Below the pieces are notes generated by a model. That model made no database searches and was not told the DNA's origin. It saw only the letters and a program-made list of their open reading frames with translations. From Tupaia tana (lineage: Eukaryota; Chordata; Mammalia; Scandentia; Tupaiidae), in NCBI GenBank assembly GCA_026018925.1, contig JAKSZU010000026.1, forward strand, positions 18,653,127-18,717,126: a DNA stretch of 64,000 nt, read 5' to 3'. Below are positions 21,390 through 31,910 of this stretch, piece after piece (position 1 is the first letter of the stretch; each line of letters begins with the position of its first letter). The position numbers and the translations under genes were made by a program.

Positions 21390-21846
21390 AAATCCATGCA
21401 TAGTTTCCTTATAATACACACATTCCATGATCATTTCAAAGGTCCCCTCATGCGATGGCCATAAACTCCAGCTATCGTAGAGTGGCCGAAAGGACGAGTC
21501 ACACAGGATGGGACAGCTGTGAGCCCCGGTTCCAAGAGGCCAGCATCAGGGCAGTCCCTGTCCTGCCTGTTAAGCTCACATCAGCTGGGGTCAAGTCCAT
21601 TGAGCCACGAGAAACCATCAAGCCCCAAGAAGAAAGACTGGGTCGTAGGTTCCATACTGAGTCCACAGCTCTGCCTGAGCATGCGGCGTGCTGACAGTCA
21701 ATCATCAAACCTGTTGAATCGATACCTACTCTATACATACCAGCCTGGCTGCTGAGGTCATCCGGAAGCAAAGATAATTATCACACAAGTCAGATGTTAA
21801 GGTGGCTGTCCCGGAAATCACCTAGCATGTCCTAAATAGGGAGTAT
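21390..21846. other. Unique sequence, no feature recognised
   Basis: No repeat or exon could be supported. Short frames lack domain content. Confidence 0.4.
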
Positions 21847-21856
21847 GCTGCTTTTC

Positions 21857-22119
21857 TTTTATTATTTGTTGAGAAAGAGATTTTTGCTATAGGGTGCGTG
21901 CCCTCACTGGAAGGAGAGACAGAGACAGAAAGTGAGAAGCCACCCCCCCCCCCGGGGGTATGACCATGCCGCAATTCCTTCTCCGTTCTCCTCTCAGGAT
22001 TTGGGGCACGCACGCACGTGCACCCGGCATGAGTTTCCAGCTCCCAGATCCGAGACTTGAACTGCAGTCAGCCACATGGGAGACCAGCACCTTATCCACT
22101 ATGCCATCTACTGGTCCCC
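21857..22119 (-). mobile_element. SINE type A, antisense
   Basis: Complete copy; GCTGCTTTTC at 21847-21856 and 22121-22130 is the target-site duplication. The centre carries a C10-G5 expansion of the CCCCC/GGGGG block. Confidence 0.94.
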
Positions 22120-22246
22120 GGCTGCTTTTCAACCAGGGCAGGGTCCTTCCCACGGAAGTTGGTGATAGTGTTGCCTGGAACCCTTCGGGGTAGAGCGGCG
22201 TGCAGGAAGTGTCCCCAAGGCCAAGTGTCGCTTCAGATGTAGAGAT

Positions 22247-22455
22247 GAGAGCCAGGTGGCCGCACAGCAGCGAGACACGATGCTCCAGGTCGACCCACGT
22301 GGGAGGGTTCCAGGTGCACGTCCAGGGAGCCCCGAGTGCCCATGATCAAGGGCTGGTCGAGACAAGGCAGATCACTGCATCCGGGCCCTATTGGGAGCAC
22401 AGTCTCTCTCTCTGTCTCATTCATGGAAGAGATAAGTAAGCTTTAAAAAAAGAAA
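22247..22455 (+). mobile_element. SINE type C, diverged
   Basis: AGCCAGGTGGCCGCACAGCAG head, GACCCACGTGGGAGGGTTCC, then ACAGTCTCTCTCTCTGTCTC and GAAGAGATAAGTAAGC end. It lines up with the type C copies at 8537 and 36162. Confidence 0.55.
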
Positions 22456-22457
22456 AC

Positions 22458-22622
22458 TGGGGCCGGCAGGTGGCACAGTGGTTAAGGGCGCGGGACTCCT
22501 ACATGGATGACTGCGGTTTAAGTCCCGGCCCTGGCAGTTTGCTTTCTCTCCCCCCACCCCACCCCCCGCATCTCTGGTCAAGTTAACAATAAAATAAATG
22601 AATAAATAAATTTTAAAAAGAG
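22458..22622 (+). mobile_element. SINE type B
   Basis: Head GGGGCCGGCAGGTGGCACAG, perfect head-to-CT junction, and end CTCTGGTCAAGTTAACAATAAAATAAATG. It follows a type C copy directly. Confidence 0.92.
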
Positions 22623-23210
22623 AAAGCTAAAAACAGCAAAACTGACAGCAAGCTAAGAGGTGCATAGGACACCGCGGAGTTTCATCTGGGTTCCCATCAT
22701 CTGTCCCTGCTAGAGCAGGGTCCCTCCCAGTCGCAGGTGTCCGCCCTGCAGTATTCCAGCTCTTCCTTCCTAACTCAGACGAAGTGTCGATGTTGACACA
22801 TTCGTCTTCAAAACTTGCATTTAGGGCGGAAAGCGGAGGGAGAAAGGAATCGAAGACTAAGAACCTGGCTGCTGTGTGAGGACCACCACGGCGTTGTTTG
22901 CAACAGCTAGAGACCAGAAACAAACAGGTCCGTCCGCAGAGCCCGGGTGAGTGGGCGGGGCTGGAGTCGTACAGCAGATGGCGCCCGCCGGTGGAATAGC
23001 AGCTGTGACCTCCGCCACGGCACAGATGGCGCTCAGAGGGACACCGCCGAGCGCGTCCCACGGCACTGCTGTGAGAGCCTGGGGACCCTCAGGGAGCAGA
23101 GACGCTCTGTGTCTTAACCTGGAAGATGGCCACGAGTGTAGACATAGGTAACGAGCCATCGAAATGTGCGTATTGTCTAGGCCACAGCTCAGCAAAAAAA
23201 AAATCGGAGA
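22623..23210. other. Mostly unique, possible decayed L1 3' end
   Basis: GTTGTTTGCAACAGCTAGAG followed by ACCAGAAACAAACAGGTCCG near 22894-22932 resembles GC-shifted L1 3' sequence. The rest is unassigned. No exon supported. Confidence 0.3.
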
Positions 23211-23440
23211 CCGTGGGCCGGCCAGTGGCGTGGTGGCTAGAGCAGTTGCATCCCACGTGGCTGGCTGCTCGGTTTGAATTCCGGATGCGGCAGTTTGAAA
23301 AACACCCCAGGCGCGTGTCCGTGGGTGCCCAAGATCCTGAGAAGAAAATAGAGGAGAAGGGGTTGGAGCACGCCCGTTCCCCTTTGGCGGTTCTCGCTCG
23401 CTCTCCAGTGAGCGCATGTGCACCATAGCAAACTAAAACA
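23211..23440 (+). mobile_element. SINE type A, diverged
   Basis: Head GGGCCGGCCAGTGGCGTGG, degenerate B box (GGTTTGAATTCC), GCGCGTGTCCGTGGGTGCCC centre and CACCATAGCAAACTAAAAC end. Confidence 0.85.
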
Positions 23441-23577
23441 GAATGACGACAGTTAGGGACAGCGTGCATGTGAGTGTGTGAGCCACTTCTGAGCATGCCC
23501 CGTGGCTCATCCTGTGCGCCACTGCACAGTAGGGTCTCCTGCAGAGATTTCGTTTTGGGGTTGGTATGTGTGCGTGT

Positions 23578-23632
23578 ACATGGGAGCCCAGCGACATGGC
23601 CGTTATGCCAACTGCCGGTCCCCCCACCCCCG
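23578..23632 (-). mobile_element. SINE type A head fragment, antisense
   Basis: Only the head end is present: GGGAGCCCAGCGACATGGCC then TTATGCCAACTGCCGGTCCC. Confidence 0.75.
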
Positions 23633-23639
23633 GGACATT

Positions 23640-23802
23640 TTAAAGGTCATTATTTATTTTTGGCAAGGATGTGCATGCTTGCCAGAGAGAAACGGGGACA
23701 GAGGGAGAAAGCAGCCCCAGTGAGACTTGGTCCTACCGTAACCCTGTGTCCCTTTCTCCAGCCTGTCGGGACTTGGAGCACACACACACCTGCACCCAGC
23801 AT

Positions 23803-23845
<43 letters not shown>

Positions 23846-24128
23846 CGCGTGTGCTCCCTGGAGAGACACAGAGAGAGAGAAAGTGAGAAATCACCCCCCG
23901 AGGGGGACAGCCACACCCCAATCCCTTCTCCTCCACTCTCCTCCTGGAATTCTGGGCATGCATGCACATGCACCCAGCGTGATTTTCAAGCCTCTGGGTC
24001 CAGGACTCAAACTTCGTTTGGCCATGTGGGAGTCTAGCACCTTAACCACCATACCACCTGCTGGCCCCATGCCCAGCATATTTTTTAAGCCACTCCCAGA
24101 CATGTGGGATCCTGCTCCTCTGACCATG
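23640..24128 (-). mobile_element. SINE type A, antisense, split by a nested copy
   Basis: The 3' part (23640-23802) ends at CACCCAGCATG; after the nested copy CCCAGCATATTTTTTAAGCC resumes the same order to about 24128. The 5' part is degenerate. Confidence 0.6.
23803..24067 (-). mobile_element. SINE type A, antisense, nested
   Basis: Poly-T of about 43 at the left, then the complete copy to ACCTGCTGGCCCC. CCCAGCAT on both sides (23794-23801, 24071-24078) is the target-site duplication inside an older SINE. Confidence 0.9.
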
Positions 24129-24134
24129 GCTCTG

Positions 24135-24395
24135 GGGACCAGCAGTTAGCGTAATGACTATGTCGCTGGACTCTCATGTAGTCAACCACGGTTCGAGTCC
24201 TGGACCCGGTGGCTTAAACTCACGCCAGGTGCGTGTGCATGTTTACCCAAGATCCCGAGAGGAGAATGGAGGAGAAGGGATTGCGGCGTAGCCATTTCCC
24301 CTGGGGGGTGATTTCTTGCTTTCTGCCTCTCTGTCTCTCTCTTTCTGGAGAGCACACGAGCCCTATAGCAAAAACCTCTCCAAAAAAAAAAGAGA
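24135..24395 (+). mobile_element. SINE type A, near consensus
   Basis: Intact A box and B box (GGTTCGAGTCC at 24190-24200), complete 3' part. CATGGCTC on both sides (24125, 24405) marks the insertion. Confidence 0.95.
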
Positions 24396-24850
24396 AGTTG
24401 TCATGGCTCCCGTTGCCGCAAGTCCCGAGGTGCTTCGCTCACCCTTTACGGTGTCTTGAACCTCACCCCCATTTTTATTCCTTTATTAAACTCTCGTCAG
24501 TCACCAGGTCTTTCCTGCCGGCATCCTGACCTATGGAGATTAGGAGAGGGAGCCCCGACCGACCGCACTGCAGGAATGTTCTGGAATGTGGTGGAGTAAG
24601 ATCTAAGCTTGGGAGTCATCCAAAGGTCCCCGTTAATCCCCAGGTGTCCGCCTTTCCCGCTGGCAGGGCCTGGCGTTCTCCTTCCTCTCCAGGCCGGCTG
24701 CCCTGGAGCGGGGCTTATCTGTGGGAGAAATGCCCGAGGCCTTGCAGCTGTTCCAGAACCCTCCTCTTCCGAGAGCAGTCAGCCTCTCCTCAGGGGGAGA
24801 GCCTCTCCTTTCTCGGGGAAACCAAGGACAGAGGGAAAGGGAGGCTTGCT
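24396..24850. other. Unique sequence, no gene seen
   Basis: TTTATTCCTTTATTAAACTC near 24473 recalls an LTR polyadenylation region but nothing else supports that. No exon supported. Confidence 0.35.
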
Positions 24851-24928
24851 CTTTTTCAAGAGGTTTTTGCTATAGGGCATTGCGCGCTCACCAGGAGAGA
24901 AAGTAAAAAAAAAAAAAAAAAAAAAAAT
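24851..24928 (-). mobile_element. SINE type A 3'-end fragment, antisense
   Basis: Only AGAGGTTTTTGCTATAGGGC and the following segment to GAGAGAAAG are present; a long poly-A replaces the rest. Confidence 0.7.
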
Positions 24929-25206
24929 TGTGTCTACTCCTTTTGTAAAAAGTGTATTTACTAATTTATGTCCCAGAGAGAGAAAAAGAGGCGCCGTAAA
25001 CCAGGTCTTCACGCCGTGATCCAGCCCTGACCGTGGGCACACCCTGGCGAGCTCAGAGGGGTCCGGAGATGGGAACAGGGACCTTTCCAGCATGGGGCCC
25101 GCTCTATTCCCGCCGCATCGTTACTGATCCCTGAACCCCAGTCTTAAAACAAAAGTCCTATATTAAACGATCTGTGCTGATTAGCCAAGAAACTTACTCT
25201 CCAGGA

Positions 25207-25469
25207 GGGACAAGCAGGTGATGTGGTGGTTGAGGTGCTGGACTCCCACATGGCTGACCACAGTTCGAGTCCCGGATCCAGTGGCTTGAAAATCATGCCA
25301 GGCCCATGTGTGTGTGTGCCCAAAATCCCAAGAAGAGAATGGAGGTGAGGGATTGTGGTGTGGCCATCTGCCCGGGGGGGGGGGGGGGTCATGTCTCACT
25401 TTCCCTCTCATTGTCCCTCCCCAGCGAGTACACGCATCCTATGGCAAAATCCTTAAAAAAAAAAAAAAA
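25207..25469 (+). mobile_element. SINE type A
   Basis: Head GGACAAGCAGGTGATGTGG, perfect B box (AGTTCGAGTCCCGG), G13 expansion in the GGGGGG block, end CCTTAAAAAAAAAAAAAA. Confidence 0.93.
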
Positions 25470-26143
25470 TTAAAACAAGAAGAGAGACATTTCCTTTCCT
25501 ATCCCCAGCTTCCTTCCAGGGCCAACTTAGGATTCTTACCGTCCCTGTGCCCCTGAGGATGGGTCTGGGCTGCATCTTTTCCTGATGGGACAGTCGGTGT
25601 CTGCACTTTGGACCTTGAGCCTTCCAGGGCCACACCCTCAACCCTATGGACAAGGGAGCCCTTTCCTACCCAGAACCCTCTATTTACCTGTTTGCAAATC
25701 CCACCTGCTGCTCTGCTTGCTCTTTGTCGCTAGCTGATAATTCAATACCCGTTCAAATGAAAAACGAGAAAGGCATTTGCTCAGCACCGTTTTAAGGAAC
25801 AGCAAACCTCTTGAGATGATAAGAAAGAGCGCCCCCTGCTGGCAAAGGGCAGCCTCTCCTCCATGAGCCCAGCAATTCCGCTCTGGTTCCAGCCCTGCCC
25901 ATCCTTTTCAACAAAGAATGACCTTGCAGTGACTAGGCACAGGGTCCTGACACGGCAGGTCAGCATCATCATTGCTTGAGAAGTCCCCTGGGGGGGCTTA
26001 TGCCCATCCAAGGTACTTTATCACAGTGCTGCGTCAGACAAAGCTTGCTCTCAGAGGAGTTCTAGAAAACACCGTCTCCTCTATATTATGCTATGTTCAT
26101 TGCCACTTTATAACTCTTAGGGGTAGTTGTTCGTGACAACTGT
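25470..26143. other. Unique sequence with a CTCF-like site
   Basis: No exon or repeat family was recognised. The stretch holds the motif listed at 25827-25844. Confidence 0.4.
25827..25844 (-). promoter_or_regulatory. CTCF-like binding motif
   Basis: On the minus strand this reads TGCCAGCAGGGGGCGCTC, matching the CTCF core CCASYAGRKGGCRS at every core position. It lies outside any SINE. Binding is inferred from the motif only. Confidence 0.6.
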
Positions 26144-26158
26144 CCAATTGGCCTGATC

Positions 26159-26400
26159 TTTTTTTTTTTTCTTTTTAGAGAGGTGTTTACCAGAGAGAGA
26201 CAGAGACCGAGGGAAAGTGAGAAATCACCCCCCAGGGGATGGTCACGCCGTAATCCCTTCTTCTCCATTCTTCTCCCGGGATCTTGGGCATGCACGCACA
26301 CGCGCCTGGCGTAATTTTCAAGCTACCATGTCCAGGACTCGAACCACAGTCGGCCATGTGGGGATTCCAGCAACATAACCGCTACGCCATCTGCTGGTCA
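26159..26400 (-). mobile_element. SINE type A, antisense, perfect flanks
   Basis: Complete copy with a perfect 15-bp duplication, CCAATTGGCCTGATC, at 26144-26158 and 26401-26415. Confidence 0.96.
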
Positions 26401-26589
26401 CCAATTGGCCTGATCGTAACCCACCCCTTTTTCCTGCCGCTGGCACCCTTTGCGGGTCATAACTCCCAGGATACTCCACACCCAAAGCCCAGTCTCACCT
26501 TGGGGTAGAAGTGGATGTTTCTGTCCCAGTCGGGTACGTTTCCGTCATTCTCAAACTCTGTCCCAGGACCCCTGTACACTCTTGAGATA

Positions 26590-26862
26590 TTGAGGCCCTC
26601 AGGCCGGCCATGTCCTGGTTATCTCCGTGCACTGACGACCAGATCTCGCTGGTGTACTGCTGTTTGAATCCTAGTCCCAAGGGCTTGAAAAACATGGTGG
26701 GTGTGCGTGCCCCCAAATCCCCAAATCCTCACAGCACGGAGAATGGAGGACACAGAATTGAAGCATGACCACAGGCCACTGGGGAGTGATTTTTCTCTCC
26801 TCCCACCCCCAGCCTTCTCTCTCTTTCATAAGAGTGCACACACCCTCTGGCAATTAAAAGGG
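26590..26862 (+). mobile_element. SINE type A, strongly diverged
   Basis: Traces of head and B box (TGTTTGAATCCTAG), GGTGTGCGTGCCCCCAAATC centre, GTGATTTTTCTC and CACACACCCTCTGGCAATTAAAA end. Confidence 0.7.
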
Positions 26863-26872
26863 GTTTTTTTTC

Positions 26873-27147
26873 TTCATCTTTTTTTGTGGTTAAGTTTCTG
26901 CTAGAGGGTATGTACGCTGATAAGGAAGAGACACAGAGAACGGGGGGGGGGGGGGGGGGGGGATGAAAAACCACCCCCAGGGAGGTTGGCCATGCCGCAA
27001 TCCCTTCTCCTCCATTTTCCTTTCGGGATTTGGGGCAGGTACGCACATGCACCTGGCATGTTTTCAAGCCCCTGGGTTCAGGATTCGAACTGCTCTGTCA
27101 GCCATGTAGGATCCAACTGCCTTCACCGCCATGCCACTGGCTGGCCC
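26873..27147 (-). mobile_element. SINE type A, antisense, with poly-G expansion
   Basis: AGTTTCTGCTAGAGGGTATG end, G21 run at 26942-26962, CGGGATTTGGGGCAGGTACG centre, and head CGCCATGCCACTGGCTGGCCC. Confidence 0.88.
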
Positions 27148-27187
27148 TAAAATAAGTATGTATTAAGGATCTCAAAGAGTCACTGTT

Positions 27188-27446
27188 GGGACCAGCAGTT
27201 AGCGTAATGGCTATGTTGCTGGACTCCCACGTAGTCACCTGCGGTTCAAGTCCCAGACCCGGTGGCTTAAACTCATGCCGTGCGCGTGTGCGTGCGTGCC
27301 CAAGATCCCAAGAGGAGAATGGAGGAGAAGGGATTGCGGCATGACCATCCCCCCTGGGGGGTGATTTCCTGCTTTCTGTCTCTCTGTCTCTCTCTGTCTG
27401 TCTGGCGAGCGCACGCGCCCTATAGCAAAAACCTCAAAAAAAAAAA
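27188..27446 (+). mobile_element. SINE type A, near consensus
   Basis: Complete copy with a perfect 10-bp duplication, AGTCACTGTT, at 27178-27187 and 27447-27456. Confidence 0.96.
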
Positions 27447-27836
27447 AGTCACTGTTTATGTGGGGTAAAGCTATCGCTGTTGATTGCTTTAGAAATGAAA
27501 ACTGAGATGTCTAAGAATATGTAATACACTTAAAAACAACAAAAAAGAAATATACTGCGTATAAATATAGCATATATTATGGAAAGCTAATCATATTTTC
27601 CCCAGATCAAAGTTTGGAAGAGCAGGGGTGGTTTACGTTTGTGCAGCCCTCCGTAGGGTCTGGCTTTATAGAAAGCACCTGCCTCTCCAAGCCCACCGTA
27701 CATTTAACCCACTGTGATCTGTCATTGGCATGGAGGTGTTCGAGGACAAGTTGGCTGCGGAAAACTGTGAAATGGGAATAAAAGGACATTGCAGACTCCC
27801 TGAGCGATTTTCTGAGGTCATAAAGAATCCTGAGAA
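27447..27836. other. Unique AT-rich sequence, no gene seen
   Basis: Mildly AT-rich with no recognised repeat or exon. A 60-codon minus-strand frame is not supported by anything else. Confidence 0.4.
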
Positions 27837-28382
27837 GGGGCCAGCAGATGACACAGAGGTTAAGGCAGCTGAATCCCTCATGACTGACCGAGTGGTTCGA
27901 GTCCCAGATCTGGTGGCTTGAGAATCACACTAGTTGCATGTGCATGCGTGCCCAAAATCCTGAGAGGAGAATGGAGACACGATTGGGACCAACAGTTAGC
28001 CTAATGGCTATGTCTCTGGACTCCCATGTAGTTGTCCACGGTTCAAGTCTCGGATTCGGTGGCTTAAAACTCAAGTCAAGTACGTGTGCATGCGTGCCCA
28101 AGATCCCGAGAGGAGAATGGAGGAGAAGGGATTGCGGCGTGGCCATCCCCCCTGGGGGGTGATTTCTCACTCTCTGTCTCTCTCTGTCTTTCTGGTGAGC
28201 GCACGTGCTCTATAACAAAAACCTCAAAATAAAAGAATGGAGACAGCATTGTGACATGGCCATTCCACACCCCCCGGGGAGGATGGGATTTCTCACTTGC
28301 TCTCTCTTTCCCGCTCTCTGTCACTGTCTCTCTCCGGAAAGCACATGTGCCCTATAGCAAAAAAAAAGAAAGAAAAAAAAAA
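27837..28382 (+). mobile_element. SINE type A, split by a nested copy
   Basis: The 5' part (27837-27984) ends GAATGGAGACACGATTG; the 3' part resumes at 28235 with GAATGGAGACAGCATTG and runs through the CT-rich part to CCCTATAGCAAAAAAAAAG. The nested copy inserted between. Confidence 0.92.
27985..28234 (+). mobile_element. SINE type A, nested in another SINE
   Basis: Complete copy whose 17-bp flanks (27968-27984, 28235-28251) differ at only two positions and are part of the host SINE. Confidence 0.94.
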
Positions 28383-28388
28383 TCCTGG

Positions 28389-28560
28389 GAGGGCCAGCTC
28401 TTAGTGCAATGGTTAAATAAATGCTGTGCATGAAAAACTGGATTCCACGTGGCTGACCACAGTTCAGGGCCTGGTCCCAGCACTGGGTGCATGCGTATGC
28501 GTGCCCCAAACCTTGGTGGGGTGGAGAACAGAGGGCAGCACCGTTCTGCAGACGCTCCAT
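28389..28560 (+). mobile_element. SINE type A relative, diverged
   Basis: GGGCCAGCTCTTAGTGCAATGG head with an insertion, CCACGTGGCTGACCACAGTTC, then GCATGCGTATGCGTGCCCC. The 3' half is missing. Confidence 0.75.
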
Positions 28561-28594
28561 TCACCTGCCCGGCTTTTCCTATCAGCTCCAACCT

Positions 28595-28705
28595 GTACCT
28601 GTGCCCACTTTACAGGTGAGGACACAGATGCAGAGAGGGTAAGTCCCTTGTCTGAGATGACACAGTAAGTACTTAGGGTGCTCGGTGAGGAACTCAGGGC
28701 TCCAG
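28595..28705 (-). mobile_element. MIR fragment, antisense
   Basis: CTTTACAGGTGAGGACACAG, GATGCAGAGAGGGTAAGTCC, TGAGATGACACAGTAAGTAC follow antisense MIR. Confidence 0.75.
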
Positions 28706-28861
28706 GGGTGCGTGTCTGCGTGTGTTTACATTTTTATAATGACGATGTGTATGTAGAAAAGTCTGGAAAAATACATGCCAACCCATTGCTGAAGTAGTTA
28801 CTGAAGGGATTGAGAAACTAGGTGGGTCTTTCCTTACTTAACTTTTTCTTTTAATGTGTGA

Positions 28862-29135
28862 AATCTTATTTGTATTTATTGATTTATTTATATAGAGAGA
28901 TTTTTGCTATAGAGCAGGTGTGCTCGCTGGAGAGACAGAGACGGAGAGATAGAAACCGAGAAATCACCCTGCAATGGCACTAGCCACACCGCAGTCCTTT
29001 CTCCTCCGTCCTCTCGGGGTTTTGGGTATACACACACACGTGCCTGGCGTGAGTGTCTAATCTCCGGGCTCAGGACTTGAACCTCAGTTGGTCATGTGGG
29101 AGTCCAGCGACATAACCTAGCCATCTGTTGGTCCC
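28862..29135 (-). mobile_element. SINE type A, antisense
   Basis: Left end TATTTATTGATTTATTTATA then GATTTTTGCTATAGAG; right end ATAACCTAGCCATCTGTTGG. Confidence 0.9.
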
Positions 29136-29229
29136 AGCGTTTGAAATTTTAAATCAAAAATGAAACAGATTTGAAAAACAGTCAATTATCCTTTGTTTGC
29201 TGGCCTGGGAAGCAGGCCCTGAGCTGTGA

Positions 29230-29233
<4 letters not shown>

Positions 29234-29271
<38 letters not shown>
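29234..29271. repeat. (GT)n microsatellite
   Basis: About 18 uninterrupted GT units, followed by an imperfect purine-pyrimidine stretch to 29300. Confidence 0.97.
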
Positions 29272-29273
<2 letters not shown>

Positions 29274-29299
29274 ATGCACATGTGCGTGTGTATGTGCAT

Positions 29300-30110
29300 G
29301 CAGAGAAGGGGGAGAGAAACTTCCAGAAAGCCATAGACTGGGGGACATCTTGGGCATAGCAGGCTGAAGAGTAAGCTTGCTGGAGATCGCGGGTGACCCA
29401 TGGTCATGTCACCTCCCCCAGAAGTCCTCCAGGTGTGCTCCCACAGGTTGTGGACATTGGGGTGACCCCAGAAAAACCCACGGGTACCGCACACCACTGG
29501 AATCTGCAGAGGCCGTGAGCTTGGCCCTCAGAGGGTGTTCACACTCATCCTTGGAGTGTGACTATCCCCCCTCCAGAGTCCCCCTGAGTTCACAGACAGG
29601 AGAGTCTCATTTTCACCCAAGAAACAGCCTGTCTGTCGGATAGCTAGGAGCCACCTTCTATTTTTTTTTTCTTTTTTCTGAATGATAATTTTCCCTCTTT
29701 TTTTGTAGCTAAAAATCACCCAGGCTTGTCCAGACGAGAGGGCAGAAAATTATGCGGTGAAAGAGAAGGGAAGATAATTTCTCTGGGTCACAGGCATTCT
29801 CACTTGTCATCCGTCTGCAGCAGGAGAGGTGGGGAGGGAGGGAGGGAGCGCGGGGCAGGATGGAGGATGAAAATGAAGGCTGGCCCCCATCTGTCACTGT
29901 CCTCCCAGGCCCCCCCAGGGGAAGAGTCCGGGGGAAGGCGGCTGCGGGAGGGCGGGGAGACGAGGGTGCTGGCTCTGATCAAGGGGCAGGGGGAGGACGG
30001 AGCTGCCCGGGGAACCCTGCCCTCTGTCCCACACGCCCACGCTCACTTCCCCTCTCCGTGCCTCAGTTTCCCTATGGAGAAAGCAGGAGCGATAACCCCC
30101 TTCCCCACTC
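29300..30110. other. Unique sequence, no gene seen
   Basis: A repeat-free AT-rich part at 29640-29830 (GAATGATAATTTTCCC, AGCTAAAAATCACCCAGG, GAAAATTATGCGG) is a weak candidate for a conserved element. The GC-rich part beyond carries overlapping frames of up to 199 codons without domains. Confidence 0.4.
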
Positions 30111-30117
30111 GCCAGTA

Positions 30118-30172
30118 CACCACACACGCACGCACACACACACGCACGCACGCGCACACACACGCGCGGGAT
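30118..30172. repeat. CA/CG-rich simple repeat
   Basis: Alternating ACAC, ACGC and GCGC units, a purine-pyrimidine alternation that could adopt Z-DNA. Confidence 0.85.
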
Positions 30173-30284
30173 AACAGATGGGCACAGTCTGGAGACCTGC
30201 ACCATGAAAACAGCAGGTACGGAGGAGACAGGATTGCTGTTCACCGAAGGCAGAGGAAGCCTGCTGCCTCAGGGGTCGGAACAA

Positions 30285-30418
30285 GCGAGGGTTCAAATCC
30301 CGGCGCTGCCCTCGGGAGAGCTTGAGCAAATCACAACCCTTGGCTGGGCCTCCGTTTCCCCATCTGTAACCGGGGATAATAACACGACCTGTCTTACAGG
30401 GCTAGGACAAAATGAACG
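30285..30418 (+). mobile_element. MIR fragment
   Basis: GGGTTCAAATCCCGGCGCTG, GCAAATCACAACCCTTGG, CCTCCGTTTCCCCATCTGTA and GGGGATAATAACACGACCTG follow MIR closely. Confidence 0.88.
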
Positions 30419-30497
30419 ATGTACCGCGTGTCGGACTCGTCAGCCATGTTACTCACCGCCACACATGCACAATGTCTCGTGTGTGAAGATAAAGGTC

Positions 30498-30774
30498 TGG
30501 GGCCAGCAGATGGCATAGCGGTTACATCGCCAGACTTCCGCCATGGCCGGCCGTGGTTGAGTCCCAGACCTGGTGACTGTAACATCACGCCGGGCGCGTG
30601 TGCGTGCGTGCCCAAGATCCCGAGAGGACAATGGAGGAGAAGGGATTGTGGCGTGTCCATCCCCCTTGGGGGGTGATTTCTCACTTTCCCTCTCACTGTC
30701 TCTGTCTCTCTTTCCAGTGAGAGCACGTGCCCTCAGGCAAAAACCTCTTAAAAAAAAAAAAAAAAAAAAAAAAA
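30498..30774 (+). mobile_element. SINE type A
   Basis: Complete copy; B box mutated to GGTTGAGTCC. Poly-A of about 24. Confidence 0.93.
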
Positions 30775-31034
30775 CAAGAACAAGGTCAGGGCCCAAGCTC
30801 AGGGGTGCTCAGGTCGCGCCACCACCTGGGACACGGGGAGCCTCACGGGACGTGCTGCGTGGGCTGCCCGCACCTGTGATCTGGCTCCCTGGGAGACTAG
30901 GGCAGGAGGGTCATGCCGCAGCGAGACTCTCACACATTCCTTCCTCTGTCTCTGGACCCCCGCCCCCCCAAAAAAAAGCAAGAACAACAAAAAGTCACAT
31001 GAGCTTTCTGAAAAGTGGGTTGTAGGAAAACAGA

Positions 31035-31215
31035 ATTTATCATCAGACCATCCTGATCTGAGTCCTAGCTCAGCTGCCTGCTGTGTGATTCTGGGCAGTC
31101 ACGGTGCTTCTGTGGGCCTCGGTGTCCCCGTCTGCGAAGAGCACGAGGTGGTACCTCCGGGGCTGCTGAGAGGAGGGCAAATACTGTGCATGGCCTGTAG
31201 CAGAGTGACAACCGC
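31035..31215 (+). mobile_element. MIR fragment
   Basis: GAGTCCTAGCTCAGCTGCCT, GTGTGATTCTGGGCAGTCAC, CCTCGGTGTCCCCGTCTGCG in MIR order. Confidence 0.8.
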
Positions 31216-31423
31216 CGGTCCCCCAGACTCCCTCAGTAAAGGGCTCCATGCGGCATGTTTCGGGTTTTGCAATCTGGTGGGCTTGAGCTCCAGCCGTGCA
31301 GCTGGAGTTGAGCAAGTCCACCCCAAGTAAGCAAACGAATGCTGTAACTATGTTTCAATTAACAACAAGGAGAGCTGGCAGTTTTCTGACCATGGATCTA
31401 ACGTTACAAAATCACAGCATGAG

Positions 31424-31695
31424 GGACCAGCAGTTAGCGTAATGGCTATGTCGCTGGACTCCCATGTAGTCGACCGCGGTTCGAGTCCCGGACCCGGCGG
31501 CTTAAACTCACGCCGGGCGCGTGTGCGTGCGTGCCCAAGATCCCGAGAGGAGAATGGAGGAGAAGGGATTGCGGCGTGGCCATCCCCCCTGGGGGGTGAT
31601 TTCCTGCTTTCTATCTCTCTGTCTCTCTCTGTCTGTCTGGCGAGCGCACGCGCCCTATAACAAAAACCTCTCCAAAAAAAGAAAAAAAAAAAAAA
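31424..31695 (+). mobile_element. SINE type A, closest to consensus
   Basis: A box TAGCGTAATGG at 31435-31445 and perfect B box GGTTCGAGTCC at 31478-31488, spaced as in tRNA genes. A perfect 16-bp duplication, AAAATCACAGCATGAG, lies at 31408-31423 and 31696-31711. It looks recently inserted and could still be transcribable by Pol III. Confidence 0.97.
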
Positions 31696-31910
31696 AAAAT
31701 CACAGCATGAGAAACCCACCCCGAGGCGCTCTGTGAAGTTAAAATAACCACAGTTAGGGAACTGGGAACAGGATGAAGAGAGGCAATTCCAGAAGTGGAA
31801 CCCGTCCCCAACTCATCATCAACTCAGGCCACCTCAGGGTGCCCTCCTGCTGCCCCTGTCTCCTTACCGGGCCCTCCACAGTTTTGTTCCTTGATGTTTT
31901 CCCTGGTGGG

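Noticed and set aside
29860..30325. GC-rich frames of up to 199 codons as an exon
   Set aside because: They run into a CA repeat and a MIR, and contain no recognisable domain.
31424..31500. A functional tRNA gene at the SINE heads
   Set aside because: A and B boxes are present, but the head does not close into an acceptor stem and is continuous with the SINE body and poly-A tail.
31442..31719. A recurring frame (72 codons plus, 123 codons minus) seen in dozens of places
   Set aside because: It is the translation of the SINE consensus. Its recurrence follows SINE copies in both orientations and does not indicate a gene family.
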